Source: FCB group bacterium | GTDB taxonomy: Bacteria > Fidelibacterota > Marinisomatia > SCGC-AAA003-L08 > JACNLC01 | Direction of reading: 5' to 3' | DNA: 40,897 nucleotides | Assembly: GCA_013152375.1 (NCBI GenBank) | Contig: JAADGM010000038.1 | Coordinates: 1-40,897 of the forward strand | Shown: positions 1-8,589 of the stretch, piece after piece | Numbering within the stretch: the first letter of the stretch is position 1 | Layout of the letters: the number at the start of each line of letters is the position of its first letter | Program-made: the position numbers and the translations under genes | Notes under the pieces: generated by a model | Databases searched by the model: none | What the model saw: only the letters and a program-made list of their open reading frames with translations | Told to the model about the DNA's origin: nothing

Positions 1-51
1 TTTGCGCCTGGGCGGCATTCACATCCGTCCAAAATGTTTATGGGGTAGTCT

Positions 52-318
52 GTGCCGCTCCGCCGGAGCTCAGGGGGCCTGAGTAGCTGCCGTTACAAAG
101 CTGCCGTCCCTCCGGGACTCCCCCTTCGTCCAACTTGCATCAGCCCCATTGGGGCGCAACCTCTGTAGAAATGCAATACACATCATCAAGCAGCTCTGTA
201 GGAGCGATACCTTCATCCAGCCCGTGCAGAGCCGTGCCGCTCCTACGGAGCTCTGGGGTTAGCCCAGCTCTCGTTACAAAGCTAGCGTCCCTCCGGGACT
301 TTATCCCTTTGTCTAATC
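52..318. repeat. Two imperfect direct copies (about 52-130 and 234-313) of a GC-rich intergenic repeat with embedded hairpins
   Basis: Shared blocks: GTGCCGCTCC-nn-CGGAGCTC-n-GGGG (52.. and 234..), CGTTACAAAGCT (91-102 and 272-283), CGTCCCTCCGGGACT (105-119 and 286-300; hairpin GTCCC-TCC-GGGAC). Between the copies lies the hairpin GCCCC-ATT-GGGGC (143-155), flanked by TTGC/GCAA. Confidence 0.8.
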
Positions 319-837
319 TCTCGTTATGGAAGGATGATAGGGCCTCAACGCCCGGGGACTGCCTAAAATTTCTTTGAACAGAATCGCTTTTTGCAGGCTT
401 CCGGCGCTTTGCAGGTCATAGATCAATCCCGAGGCCACTGTTTCAGACGGCTCCTCGTAATAATGTGCGTCCCGGGTGAGATTGATATCTGTATGGTGAG
501 AGGGGCTTTTACCAGGGGTTTTTCGATCTGAAGCCATCGATTTTGGCTGGACCGGGACGGTCTGGACCGGAGACGGCTTTGAGAGTGGCATATCCTCCAC
601 ATCTTCCATGGAAAAGGCGGGCATCTCCATGGGGGTCGGTTTTTCTCCCCTGGCCGATTCTTCAAATTGTTTTCCCAGATCCCGTAGCAGCTGCGAAATC
701 CCGGAGGGTTTGCGAAGGGGGGGAGTCCCCCCCTTTTTGCGCCCCCTTTTTTGTTTTTTTGAACTGCCGAGAAAGCTGAGCACGACCCAGATGATCATCA
801 CCAGCAGGCCGATGTTCATGTCAGCGTATTGAATCAT
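313..837 (-). CDS. Hypothetical protein with N-terminal TM segment, downstream of floA
   Basis: 174 aa ORF; start overlaps the floA stop by 4 bp (ATGA-type coupling); N-terminal hydrophobic helix ([17 protein letters not shown]) followed by a basic, low-complexity linker. Confidence 0.65.
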   Translation of the reverse strand: MIQYADMNIGLLVMIIWVVLSFLGSSKKQKRGRKKGGTPPLRKPSGISQLLRDLGKQFEESARGEKPTPMEMPAFSMEDVEDMPLSKPSPVQTVPVQPKSMASDRKTPGKSPSHHTDINLTRDAHYYEEPSETVASGLIYDLQSAGSLQKAILFKEILGSPRALRPYHPSITRD

Positions 838-1850
838 TGTATTTTAGGTTTATCTGACGAGCTGCCCTGATCTTTTTTACCACTGCCCGAGATGGATTCC
901 CTCATATTGGTATCGGACTGGATGTTTTTCATCGTGTAGTAATCCATGACCCCTAAATTGCCTTCGCGGAAGGCCTGCGCCATGGCAATCGGGACCTCTG
1001 CCTCGGCCTCTACGACCTTTGCGCGCATCTCTTCAACGCGGGCCCTCATTTCCTGCTCTGCGGCTACAGCCATGGCTCTGCGGCTCTCAGCCTTTGCCTG
1101 GGCAACTTTTTTATCGGCTTCAGCCTGGTCCGTCTCGAGCATGGCACCCACATTGCTGCCCACATCCACATCCGCTATGTCGATAGACAGGATGGCATAG
1201 GCCGTACCGGCGTCAAGCCCCTTGTTCAGGACGGTCTTGGAAATTTCGTCCGGATTCTCCAAAACATCTTTATACGAAGGGGCAGATCCGATGGCGGAGA
1301 CTATGCCCTCTCCCACTCTGGCAATTACGGTTTCATCCGTTGCGCCGCCAACTAACTGCGCAATATTGGTTCTCACCGTCACCCTGGCTTTTGCCATCAG
1401 TTGAATGCCATCTTTGGCGATAGCGGACACTTTACCCTCTGTGGGGCAATCAATTACTTTGGGATAAACGCTGGTTTGCACCGCCTCCTTAACATCACGC
1501 CCTGCAAGATCAATGGCTGTGGCGGTTTTGAAATCCAGCTCAATGTTGGCTTTATCAGCGGCGATGAGGGCATCCACGACTCTGGGGATACTTCCCGAAG
1601 CCAGATAATGCGTTTCCAGGTCCTCGGAAGAGACAAAATCGAGGCCTGCCCGATGGAGGTTGATGATCCCGTCCACAATAAGCTTGGGAGAGATTTTACG
1701 AAATCTCATGATGATCAGCTTGAGCATCCCGATTTTGCCCCAGCCTATTGAAACACCCGTTTGAAACCAGAGACCTACGGGTACGAAGTGGAGAAAAACG
1801 CCAATGGCGATGATAATTAAAATGGGTATTACGAACATAAATGCATCCAT
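834..1850 (-). CDS. floA: Flotillin-like protein FloA
   Basis: 338 aa; N-terminal membrane hairpin, then [33 protein letters not shown] and an Ala/Glu-rich flotillin coiled-coil ([38 protein letters not shown]); adjacent to NfeD. Confidence 0.95.
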   Translation of the reverse strand: MDAFMFVIPILIIIAIGVFLHFVPVGLWFQTGVSIGWGKIGMLKLIIMRFRKISPKLIVDGIINLHRAGLDFVSSEDLETHYLASGSIPRVVDALIAADKANIELDFKTATAIDLAGRDVKEAVQTSVYPKVIDCPTEGKVSAIAKDGIQLMAKARVTVRTNIAQLVGGATDETVIARVGEGIVSAIGSAPSYKDVLENPDEISKTVLNKGLDAGTAYAILSIDIADVDVGSNVGAMLETDQAEADKKVAQAKAESRRAMAVAAEQEMRARVEEMRAKVVEAEAEVPIAMAQAFREGNLGVMDYYTMKNIQSDTNMRESISGSGKKDQGSSSDKPKIQ

Positions 1851-1893
1851 GATGACTCCCTTGTTTTATTCTGTTAATAATTTCGTCTGAAAC

Positions 1894-3267
1894 TCAATCC
1901 GGCTTCTTCGCTTCACCACCGCGAACGGCTGTAACGATGAGCTGATTTTCATCAATTCCTTTAACTTCGATCTGAACACCCCTGACCAGGTACTCTCCCA
2001 TAGTCATAACCTGAAAGCGCTCACCGTTGATCTCCGCCGTGCCGGCCGGGCGCAGGTCGGATGTTGCAACGCCTGACTGCCCGATAAGTTTTTCATAACC
2101 TTGAGAAATACTGTAACCCTGGGATTTTTTCTGAGGTGTGTAGGGAACAGCCCGTTGGTAAAACCGGCTCCGGACCAGGAATTTGAAAAAGAAAACCCCG
2201 GCAATCACACCTCCGACGATGCCGATATTCAGTCCGTAAAGCGCTCCCCGGGTTTCTTCCGGTCCGGGATGTGCCCCCAGTAACATCTGATACATGCTCC
2301 ACAGGATCAGAAGTCCGCCGGCAATGCCGGTAATTCCGAAACCGGGGATGACGAAAATTTCCAGCAGCACCAGCAGCACACCGAAGGCCAGCAGGATAAT
2401 CTCAGAAATATCTGCCAGACCGACCAACAGGTGAGACCCAAAAAAGAGGGCCAGCAGCAACAGACCCGCCGCTCCGGGGAATCCAAAACCGGGTGATTTT
2501 ATTTCAAAAAGCAATCCCAGAAAACCCAGCGTCATGAGCAGGGGGGCTACAGTCGGACTGGTGAGAAAACGCACCAGTTTTTCAGACCAGGAAGAGCGCA
2601 TTTTAACCATGCGGGCTTCCGACTCACCGAGAAACAGCAGTAATTGATCGAGTGTTTCTATCTCCCGGTCTGCGATACCGAGCTCTAAGGCAGTTTTGGT
2701 GGAGAGTGTGATCAGTTTTCCACTTTTAAATCCCTCGATGTCGTCGGCCCTCAGGGTATCCCCATGTACACTGATCTGATAATCTATGGACAATTCTTCA
2801 TCTACCATGGCGGCTGCGATTTCTCGCGACCGGCCGTTAGCCTCCGCCGTCGAGGCCATCTCTTCCCGCATGTAAGAGATCACTTTTTCAGAGGTTTTCT
2901 TTCCGCTTTGATCCACTGCAGTGGCAGCTCCGATAGTGGCGCCGCTGGTCATATAAATGGAGTCGCAGGAGAGAGATATGAGCGAACCGGCTGATATGGC
3001 CCTGCGATTGATGAAGGCGATAGTCGGGACCTTACTGCTCAGGATAGCATCCTTAATGCGGGTAGCGGCATCCACCCGGCCGCCGAATGTATCCACGTCA
3101 AAAATGATGACCTTTGCATCATTCTCTTCAGCTTCAGATATCCCGCGCTCAATGAAATAGGGGAGTCCCATGTCAATATCGCCTTGCAGCGGAATGTAAT
3201 ATACGGGTTGCGTTCCTGAAACGAGGAGGGATATAAATAGAATTAAAGGGATAAACTTCTTTTTCAT
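1894..3267 (-). CDS. nfeD: Long-form NfeD: ClpP-class membrane serine protease with C-terminal NfeD OB domain
   Basis: 457 aa; signal-like N-terminus, ClpP/SDH-type region with AISAGSLISLSCDSIYM, four or so TM segments, C-terminal OB-like region (GQSGVATSDLRPAGTAEINGERFQVMTMGEYLVRGVQIEV). Confidence 0.93.
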   Translation of the reverse strand: MKKKFIPLILFISLLVSGTQPVYYIPLQGDIDMGLPYFIERGISEAEENDAKVIIFDVDTFGGRVDAATRIKDAILSSKVPTIAFINRRAISAGSLISLSCDSIYMTSGATIGAATAVDQSGKKTSEKVISYMREEMASTAEANGRSREIAAAMVDEELSIDYQISVHGDTLRADDIEGFKSGKLITLSTKTALELGIADREIETLDQLLLFLGESEARMVKMRSSWSEKLVRFLTSPTVAPLLMTLGFLGLLFEIKSPGFGFPGAAGLLLLALFFGSHLLVGLADISEIILLAFGVLLVLLEIFVIPGFGITGIAGGLLILWSMYQMLLGAHPGPEETRGALYGLNIGIVGGVIAGVFFFKFLVRSRFYQRAVPYTPQKKSQGYSISQGYEKLIGQSGVATSDLRPAGTAEINGERFQVMTMGEYLVRGVQIEVKGIDENQLIVTAVRGGEAKKPD

Positions 3268-3318
3268 GATAGCAAAATTACTGCTATATACCCCTGGGAG
3301 ACAAATTAGTTCCGGTGT

Positions 3319-4410
3319 TCACTGGCCTGTGCCGGCGGCGTCATCGCTAAGCTCCCGACCGAAATATTTTTTTCGAAACCACAGTGAAACATTCACCAGG
3401 CCGATTAGCACAGGGACCTCCACCAGAGGGCCGATCACAGCGGCAAAGGCCTCGCCGGAGTTGATCCCGAAGACGGATACTGCAACCGCGATGGCCAGCT
3501 CAAAATTATTGCTGGCCGCAGTAAAGGAAAGCGTGGCGGACTTGGAATAGTCCGCACCGATTTTGCGGCTTAAAAAGAATGAGACTACGAACATAATTAC
3601 AAAGTAGAGGAACAGGGGTAATGCGATCCGAAGGACATCCAGCGGAATTTTTACGATAAATTCACCTTTCAGGGAAAACATCACGATAATCGTGAACAAG
3701 AGAGCGATCAGCGTAATGGGGCTTATCTTCGGAATGAACACTTTGTGATACCAATCCCTGTTTTTAATTTTAATGAGGGCAAAGCGAGTGATAATACCGG
3801 CTAAGAACGGAATTCCGAGATATATGGCGACACTTTCGGCAATTTGGCCGATACTCACATCCACAGTCGAGCCCTTAAGGCCAAACCAGGTTGGCAATAT
3901 AGTGATGAAGACATAGGCATAAACTGAGAAGAACAAAACCTGAAAAATCGAATTGAAGGCCACCAGGCCTGCGGCATATTCCGTATCCCCTTTGGCCAGT
4001 TCGTTCCAGACAATGACCATGGCAATGCAGCGTGCCAGGCCGATCATGATCAAACCAAACATATAATCAGGATATCCCCTGAGAAAGATTATGGCCAGTA
4101 CAAACATCAATATGGGACCGATGATCCAGTTTTGAACCAGAGAAAGCAGCAGAATTTTCCAATTGCGGAAAACCTGCCCCAGATCTTCATAGTGTACCTT
4201 TGCCAGGGGCGGGTACATCATCAGGATCAAGCCGATGGCAATGGGAATATTTGTCGTTCCAACTTGAAAGACATTCCAGAAATCAGCGATGCCGGGGAAA
4301 AAATATCCTGAGAATACGCCGATGAACATAGCCAGGAAAATCCAAAGGGTCAGAAAACGATCCAGGAAGGATAGGTTTTTACCGGGAGATGACATATTTG
4401 TCCTTATCAT
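3319..4410 (-). CDS. arsB: ACR3-family arsenite efflux transporter
   Basis: 363 aa, about 10 TM; ACR3 signatures [14 protein letters not shown] and [31 protein letters not shown]. Confidence 0.93.
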   Translation of the reverse strand: MIRTNMSSPGKNLSFLDRFLTLWIFLAMFIGVFSGYFFPGIADFWNVFQVGTTNIPIAIGLILMMYPPLAKVHYEDLGQVFRNWKILLLSLVQNWIIGPILMFVLAIIFLRGYPDYMFGLIMIGLARCIAMVIVWNELAKGDTEYAAGLVAFNSIFQVLFFSVYAYVFITILPTWFGLKGSTVDVSIGQIAESVAIYLGIPFLAGIITRFALIKIKNRDWYHKVFIPKISPITLIALLFTIIVMFSLKGEFIVKIPLDVLRIALPLFLYFVIMFVVSFFLSRKIGADYSKSATLSFTAASNNFELAIAVAVSVFGINSGEAFAAVIGPLVEVPVLIGLVNVSLWFRKKYFGRELSDDAAGTGQ

Positions 4411-4541
4411 TAATTTATTGATTTAATATTTTTCCACATAACCGATAGATCAAAAACGAGATTTCACCAAACAGGCCCGGGATTCAGGGGTCTGCCAAAA
4501 TATTTAAACGATGGTACATCGAATTTATCCCCATGGGGTTG

Positions 4542-5132
4542 TCAGGTCAGCGATAAAATCGTAAAATACCTGTTCACCCTTCTCCTGTAATCTGAAAAAG
4601 TGTCCCCATGAACCGACTGGAGGTATTTTTCCTCTTCTTTTATCATGGCATGAAAAGTAAAGACAAGGGCCAGATACAGCACTATCAGGAGAATAGAGGG
4701 GAATATCAGACAATAACCGAAAATCAGAATGTCATAAGATAAAAAGTACGGGTTGCGGCTGAATCGGTAAATGCCGTCGGTTATTAAATCCGTTTTTTGG
4801 TCGTATTTGATCCCCACTCTCCATGAACTTTTCATTGCGGACAGCGCCAGCAGGCCTAAAATAAACCCGATGGTAACAAATAAGAATCCAGCCGCCTTGA
4901 CGGCTTTAAATGCGGATATATCAAGTTCAAGAATCCATTTTGGGTCGAGAACTGTTAAGCGCAAAAAAATGAGACTGTAAATTGACGTTGATAACAGCAC
5001 CGATATCGTCAACCTGACGGATTTCCCTTTAATCGATTTATTGGTTGATAGATATGTCTTAATATTTCGGGCAAAAAATGCCAGAATAAAAAATATCAGG
5101 ATGAGCCCTAAATATATATTTTTTGCATCCAT
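4542..5132 (-). CDS. Isoprenylcysteine carboxyl methyltransferase / phospholipid methyltransferase-like membrane protein
   Basis: 196 aa; ICMT/PEMT-like signature LITDGIYRFSRNPYFLSYDILIFGYCLIFPS...MIKEEEKYLQSVHGDTFSDYRRRVNRYF. Confidence 0.85.
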   Translation of the reverse strand: MDAKNIYLGLILIFFILAFFARNIKTYLSTNKSIKGKSVRLTISVLLSTSIYSLIFLRLTVLDPKWILELDISAFKAVKAAGFLFVTIGFILGLLALSAMKSSWRVGIKYDQKTDLITDGIYRFSRNPYFLSYDILIFGYCLIFPSILLIVLYLALVFTFHAMIKEEEKYLQSVHGDTFSDYRRRVNRYFTILSLT

Positions 5133-5206
5133 CTAATAAAACTTATTCCCTGTTAGTTATTTTATGCGCTTTTAATAAATTTTTACAGCCGACAAGATCG
5201 TCCGGC

Positions 5207-5836
5207 CTAATTCACAGGAACATGTCCCGGGACTAATACCGATTTAATTGTGAATCCTTTCGATTTTATAACGCCTTCTATATCAGTTATATTTATTCTG
5301 GAATTATCAAACTTGATCACCGTAGTTCCCTTTTTAAAAGAAGTTTTAACGGCAATAATCCCATTTAACTGATTGACTGAATAGTTTATATTTTCTTCGC
5401 AGCCAGCACAGGATAACCCCTCAATGTAAAGTTCGATTGATTCAATATTTGCTTTTTCAACAATCATTATCGCTTTTTCCGTGACCTGATCGAATTGTTT
5501 CGGGAGATAAGAAATTGAGGTCATTACAACAACGAAAATCGCTACCAGCCAAACATAAAGTTTCGATTTTATGAATGATTTTTTCTCTGTATCACACCCT
5601 CCGGGGCACCGGCCTTCTTTTTGGGGTTTGTAAACCTGATAAAAAGCCAGACCTAAAGATAAAAACGATACGGTCAATAAATATGGCCTTAAAGTGCTCA
5701 ACCAGGAGAAATAAACAGAACTCCCACTCACTCCGGCCAAACCTGTCAAAAGTATTGGTCCCCAACAGCAGAGTTTTAAAGAAACCGCTGAGATGATGGC
5801 TGTTCCAACGGGGGTTGTCCTGCGAAAGTTTATCAT
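5207..5836 (-). CDS. merT: Mercuric transporter MerT fused to a C-terminal MerP-like HMA domain
   Basis: 209 aa; MerT-like N-terminal TM region with vicinal Cys (SLKLCCWGPILL), second Cys pair (CPGGC), then HMA domain with GLSCAGCEENINYSVNQLNGI. Confidence 0.85.
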   Translation of the reverse strand: MINFRRTTPVGTAIISAVSLKLCCWGPILLTGLAGVSGSSVYFSWLSTLRPYLLTVSFLSLGLAFYQVYKPQKEGRCPGGCDTEKKSFIKSKLYVWLVAIFVVVMTSISYLPKQFDQVTEKAIMIVEKANIESIELYIEGLSCAGCEENINYSVNQLNGIIAVKTSFKKGTTVIKFDNSRINITDIEGVIKSKGFTIKSVLVPGHVPVN

Positions 5837-6022
5837 TATTCAACCTCACTTATAAATCCTGAACCGGGATGATGACCGGAATATTCCCATCCCTGGTTTT
5901 CGAAAAGCTGTGCATCTTATATTCCATCGAACCCGAAGGGTACACAGACTCTTGGATCCAATAATAACGGCCATTTACCTCAGTATGCCACAACCTGCAG
6001 ATTGCAGGGGGAATAGTTTTTC

Positions 6023-6817
6023 TCATTTGCCAAGTTTTAAGATTTTTAACGCACCCTGGATTACGAACAAAAATACGATTGTACCCACAATCAGATCAGG
6101 GCGGTTGGAGTCAAGCCAGTGCACAAGCAGTCCGGCTGTGATCACACCCAAATTGATAATCACATCATTTGAGGTGAAAACCAAACTGGCTTTAATGTGA
6201 GCTTCTGCTTTGCTTTTAGATTTTTGCATCAGATACAGGCAAATTCCGTTCGCTATCAGGGCTAAAACAGAAACGATTATCATGGTTGAAAAATCCGGAA
6301 TTCTTTCCACTCCGAAAAACCGCCTAATGACTTCTGCAAATCCGATTACTGCCAATATTATTTGAAAATATCCGGCCAGTCTGGCAACCCTTTTCTTTAG
6401 CAGCAGAGTTCCGCCGACTGCAAAAAGACTGATCCCGTAAACGAAAGAGTCTGCCAGCATATCCAGGCTGTCGGCAATCAGCCCCATCGATTTTGCAACC
6501 AACCCGGTTGTTATTTCTATCAGAAAAAAAGCGAAATTAATTATAAGAACGGTCCAAAGCAGTTTTTGCTGATTTTTGTTTTCTGTCGTTTCAGCTGCTT
6601 CAACCTCTTCGGTGATCAATTTTTTTCCGCCAAGATTCAGCTCAAGAATGGAATGTTCAATTTGTTCAATTTGTCCGCTGTGCAAGATTATCAGTTTCCG
6701 GTCAGGAATATCAAATTCTAGGCCATGAATACTTGCAATACCCTCCAACTTGAGGCGGATTAAATGCTCTTCAGCCGGGCAGTCCATTTTTGTAATTTCA
6801 AAGGTTGTCTTGTGCAT
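6023..6817 (-). CDS. Cation diffusion facilitator-like transporter with N-terminal degenerate HMA-like domain
   Basis: 264 aa; N-terminal MHKTTFEITKMDCPAEEHLIRLKLEGI (ferredoxin-like HMA fold, only one Cys), then CDF-like TM core (SMGLIADSLDMLADSFVYGISLFAVG...VFTSNDVIINLGVITAG). Confidence 0.82.
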   Translation of the reverse strand: MHKTTFEITKMDCPAEEHLIRLKLEGIASIHGLEFDIPDRKLIILHSGQIEQIEHSILELNLGGKKLITEEVEAAETTENKNQQKLLWTVLIINFAFFLIEITTGLVAKSMGLIADSLDMLADSFVYGISLFAVGGTLLLKKRVARLAGYFQIILAVIGFAEVIRRFFGVERIPDFSTMIIVSVLALIANGICLYLMQKSKSKAEAHIKASLVFTSNDVIINLGVITAGLLVHWLDSNRPDLIVGTIVFLFVIQGALKILKLGK

Positions 6818-6859
6818 GCTTTTTTGCGATTTCAGTGCGTTAAGGGAAACCTCCTGAAA

Positions 6860-7054
6860 TCAGAAATTCATCTGTATCGTATAATCTATCATTTTACGGT
6901 TACTAAAATAAGTACCGGAATCCTCCAAGAAATTACCTCTGTCAGCGAACGTGAACAAATGATACATTTGCTTTGTTGACTCATCAAGAGGAACAAAATT
7001 AATCAGCTGCCATGATTTTCGCAGGGGCAAAATCGCCACGATCCGGAAAACCAC
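6860..7054 (-). pseudogene. Possible C-terminal remnant of an outer-membrane beta-barrel protein
   Basis: Short ORF ending ...GTYFSNRKMIDYTIQMNF with alternating hydrophobic residues and terminal Phe, resembling the last strand of an OMP; no upstream barrel coding in frame (in-frame TAA just upstream). Confidence 0.3.
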
Positions 7055-7135
7055 CCCCGTGCTTCCAATAAAAAATTAACTCAAAACGTGTTGCGGGATA
7101 ACGGTAAATTTAACCTTTAGAAAAAATCTTATAGA

Positions 7136-8008
7136 ATGAAACTTAATTTCAGAGAAGAACTCACCTTTGTCCTTCTGCACCTCATAAGCAGGTTCATCGG
7201 GTTATTACCACGGCGGGCAGGGCTGGCTCTGGGAAGTGCCCTGGGGAGACTGGTTTGGCATATTATCCCCTTGCGGCAGGAGACCAGCCTAAAAAATCTT
7301 GCCATTGCTTTCCCCGGGAACAGCTTGGAGGAGAACCGGAAACTTCTGAAAAAAACCTATAAACATTTTGGCAAAGCACTTATCGATATGATGCGCATTC
7401 CCCGGATCACCTTAAAATCACTTCCTGAAATTATAAGATTTAAGGACGGAGGGTTAGAACTGCTCAGAAAAGAGGGGAAAGGGATCATCCTGTCCGGACA
7501 TCTGGGAAACTGGGAGATGATTCTGCCTGCCATGGGGCTGAATAAGTTACCCTTTACAGGAGTTGCCCTGGTCCAGAAAAACCGCGGTTCCAGTGAATTC
7601 TTCAGATGGCTTCGAGAATGCACAGGTACAAAAATCCTATTCAAACGCAAAGATTCAACCCGGCAGATGGTTGAAGTTTTAAGGGATGGCTTTCTGGGAT
7701 TGGCCAGTGACCAGTACGCCGGTAAAAACGGTATTAAAATCGATTTCTTCGGCCGGGAAACCTCTGCACCGGCAGGTGCGGCAGCCTTCCATCTGAAAAC
7801 CGGAGCGACGGTTTTCTTTATGGTTTGTATTCTTCAGTCTGATGCGACCTATGAGATTGACGTAAAAAAAATGGTTTTTAAGGATCTTCCGGAGGACCAA
7901 TCCCAGGCGATCATGGAGATCAACAGCGCTTATCATCGGGAGCTTGAAGCGGCAATCCTCAGGCACCCCGAACAGTATTTCTGGTTTCATCGCAAGTGGA
8001 GGAACTGA
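7136..8008 (+). CDS. lpxL: Lysophospholipid / lipid A acyltransferase, LpxL-HtrB family
   Basis: 290 aa; HLGNWEM (HX4E) motif, SDQYAGKNGIKIDFFGRETSAPAGAAAFHLKTGATVF, C-terminal HPEQYFWFHRKWRN. Confidence 0.9.
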   Translation: MKLNFREELTFVLLHLISRFIGLLPRRAGLALGSALGRLVWHIIPLRQETSLKNLAIAFPGNSLEENRKLLKKTYKHFGKALIDMMRIPRITLKSLPEIIRFKDGGLELLRKEGKGIILSGHLGNWEMILPAMGLNKLPFTGVALVQKNRGSSEFFRWLRECTGTKILFKRKDSTRQMVEVLRDGFLGLASDQYAGKNGIKIDFFGRETSAPAGAAAFHLKTGATVFFMVCILQSDATYEIDVKKMVFKDLPEDQSQAIMEINSAYHRELEAAILRHPEQYFWFHRKWRN

Positions 8009-8589
8009 TGCTCTACCCTGCCGCAGATATCAACCTTGAATTTGCCGCCACAATTCTGGGAGAAGGGGACATTATCATCTATCCCACGGACACACTCTAC
8101 GGTTTTGGGGTTGATGCAACCAATGCCCGGGCAGTGGAACGTCTTGATGCCTTGAAACAGAGGGCCAGGCCCCTTAGTATTGTACTGTCTGCCGTCGGAG
8201 AAATCGACAAATATGCGGAAATTCCGCCCGAACACAAAACGCTCCTTAAAAAGCTGTTACCAGGACCCTATACCGTCCTGCTGCCGAAAAAAGACAGTGC
8301 TGTCGTTTCTGCCGTAACCCGGGAATCCCCCCTCATAGGTATCCGCATCCCGGCACATCCTTTTCCCACAAGTCTGGTTGCAATGTTCGGCAGGCCTATC
8401 ACGACAACCAGCATCAATCGGCACGGAGAAAACCCGAGTCTGACCCTGGAGGAGATCATCACCGCCTATCCTCAGATCCTGACCTTTAAGGATGGTGAGG
8501 CGATTGCGCAGAAGGGTTCAACCATTGTGGATCTTTCCGGCGAGATCCCCCTTTTGATACGCCGCGGAGCAGGAGCATTCCCCTTATGA
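8008..8589 (+). CDS. L-threonylcarbamoyladenylate synthase, Sua5/YciO/YrdC family
   Basis: ORF track begins at GTG 7996, but ATG 8008 overlaps the preceding stop (TGATG). Motifs IIYPTDTLYGFGVDATNARAVERLDALKQRARPLSIVL, RIPAHPF, TTTSINRHGENP. Confidence 0.92.
   Translation: MLYPAADINLEFAATILGEGDIIIYPTDTLYGFGVDATNARAVERLDALKQRARPLSIVLSAVGEIDKYAEIPPEHKTLLKKLLPGPYTVLLPKKDSAVVSAVTRESPLIGIRIPAHPFPTSLVAMFGRPITTTSINRHGENPSLTLEEIITAYPQILTFKDGEAIAQKGSTIVDLSGEIPLLIRRGAGAFPL

Noticed and set aside
135-377. 80-aa ORF on + strand in the repeat region
   Set aside because: Covers palindromic repeats, overlaps the supported (-) ORF 313-837, and has low-complexity Ser-rich content with no recognisable family.
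1401-1751. 116-aa antisense ORF within floA
   Set aside because: Lies entirely opposite a well-supported floA coding region; typical shadow ORF.
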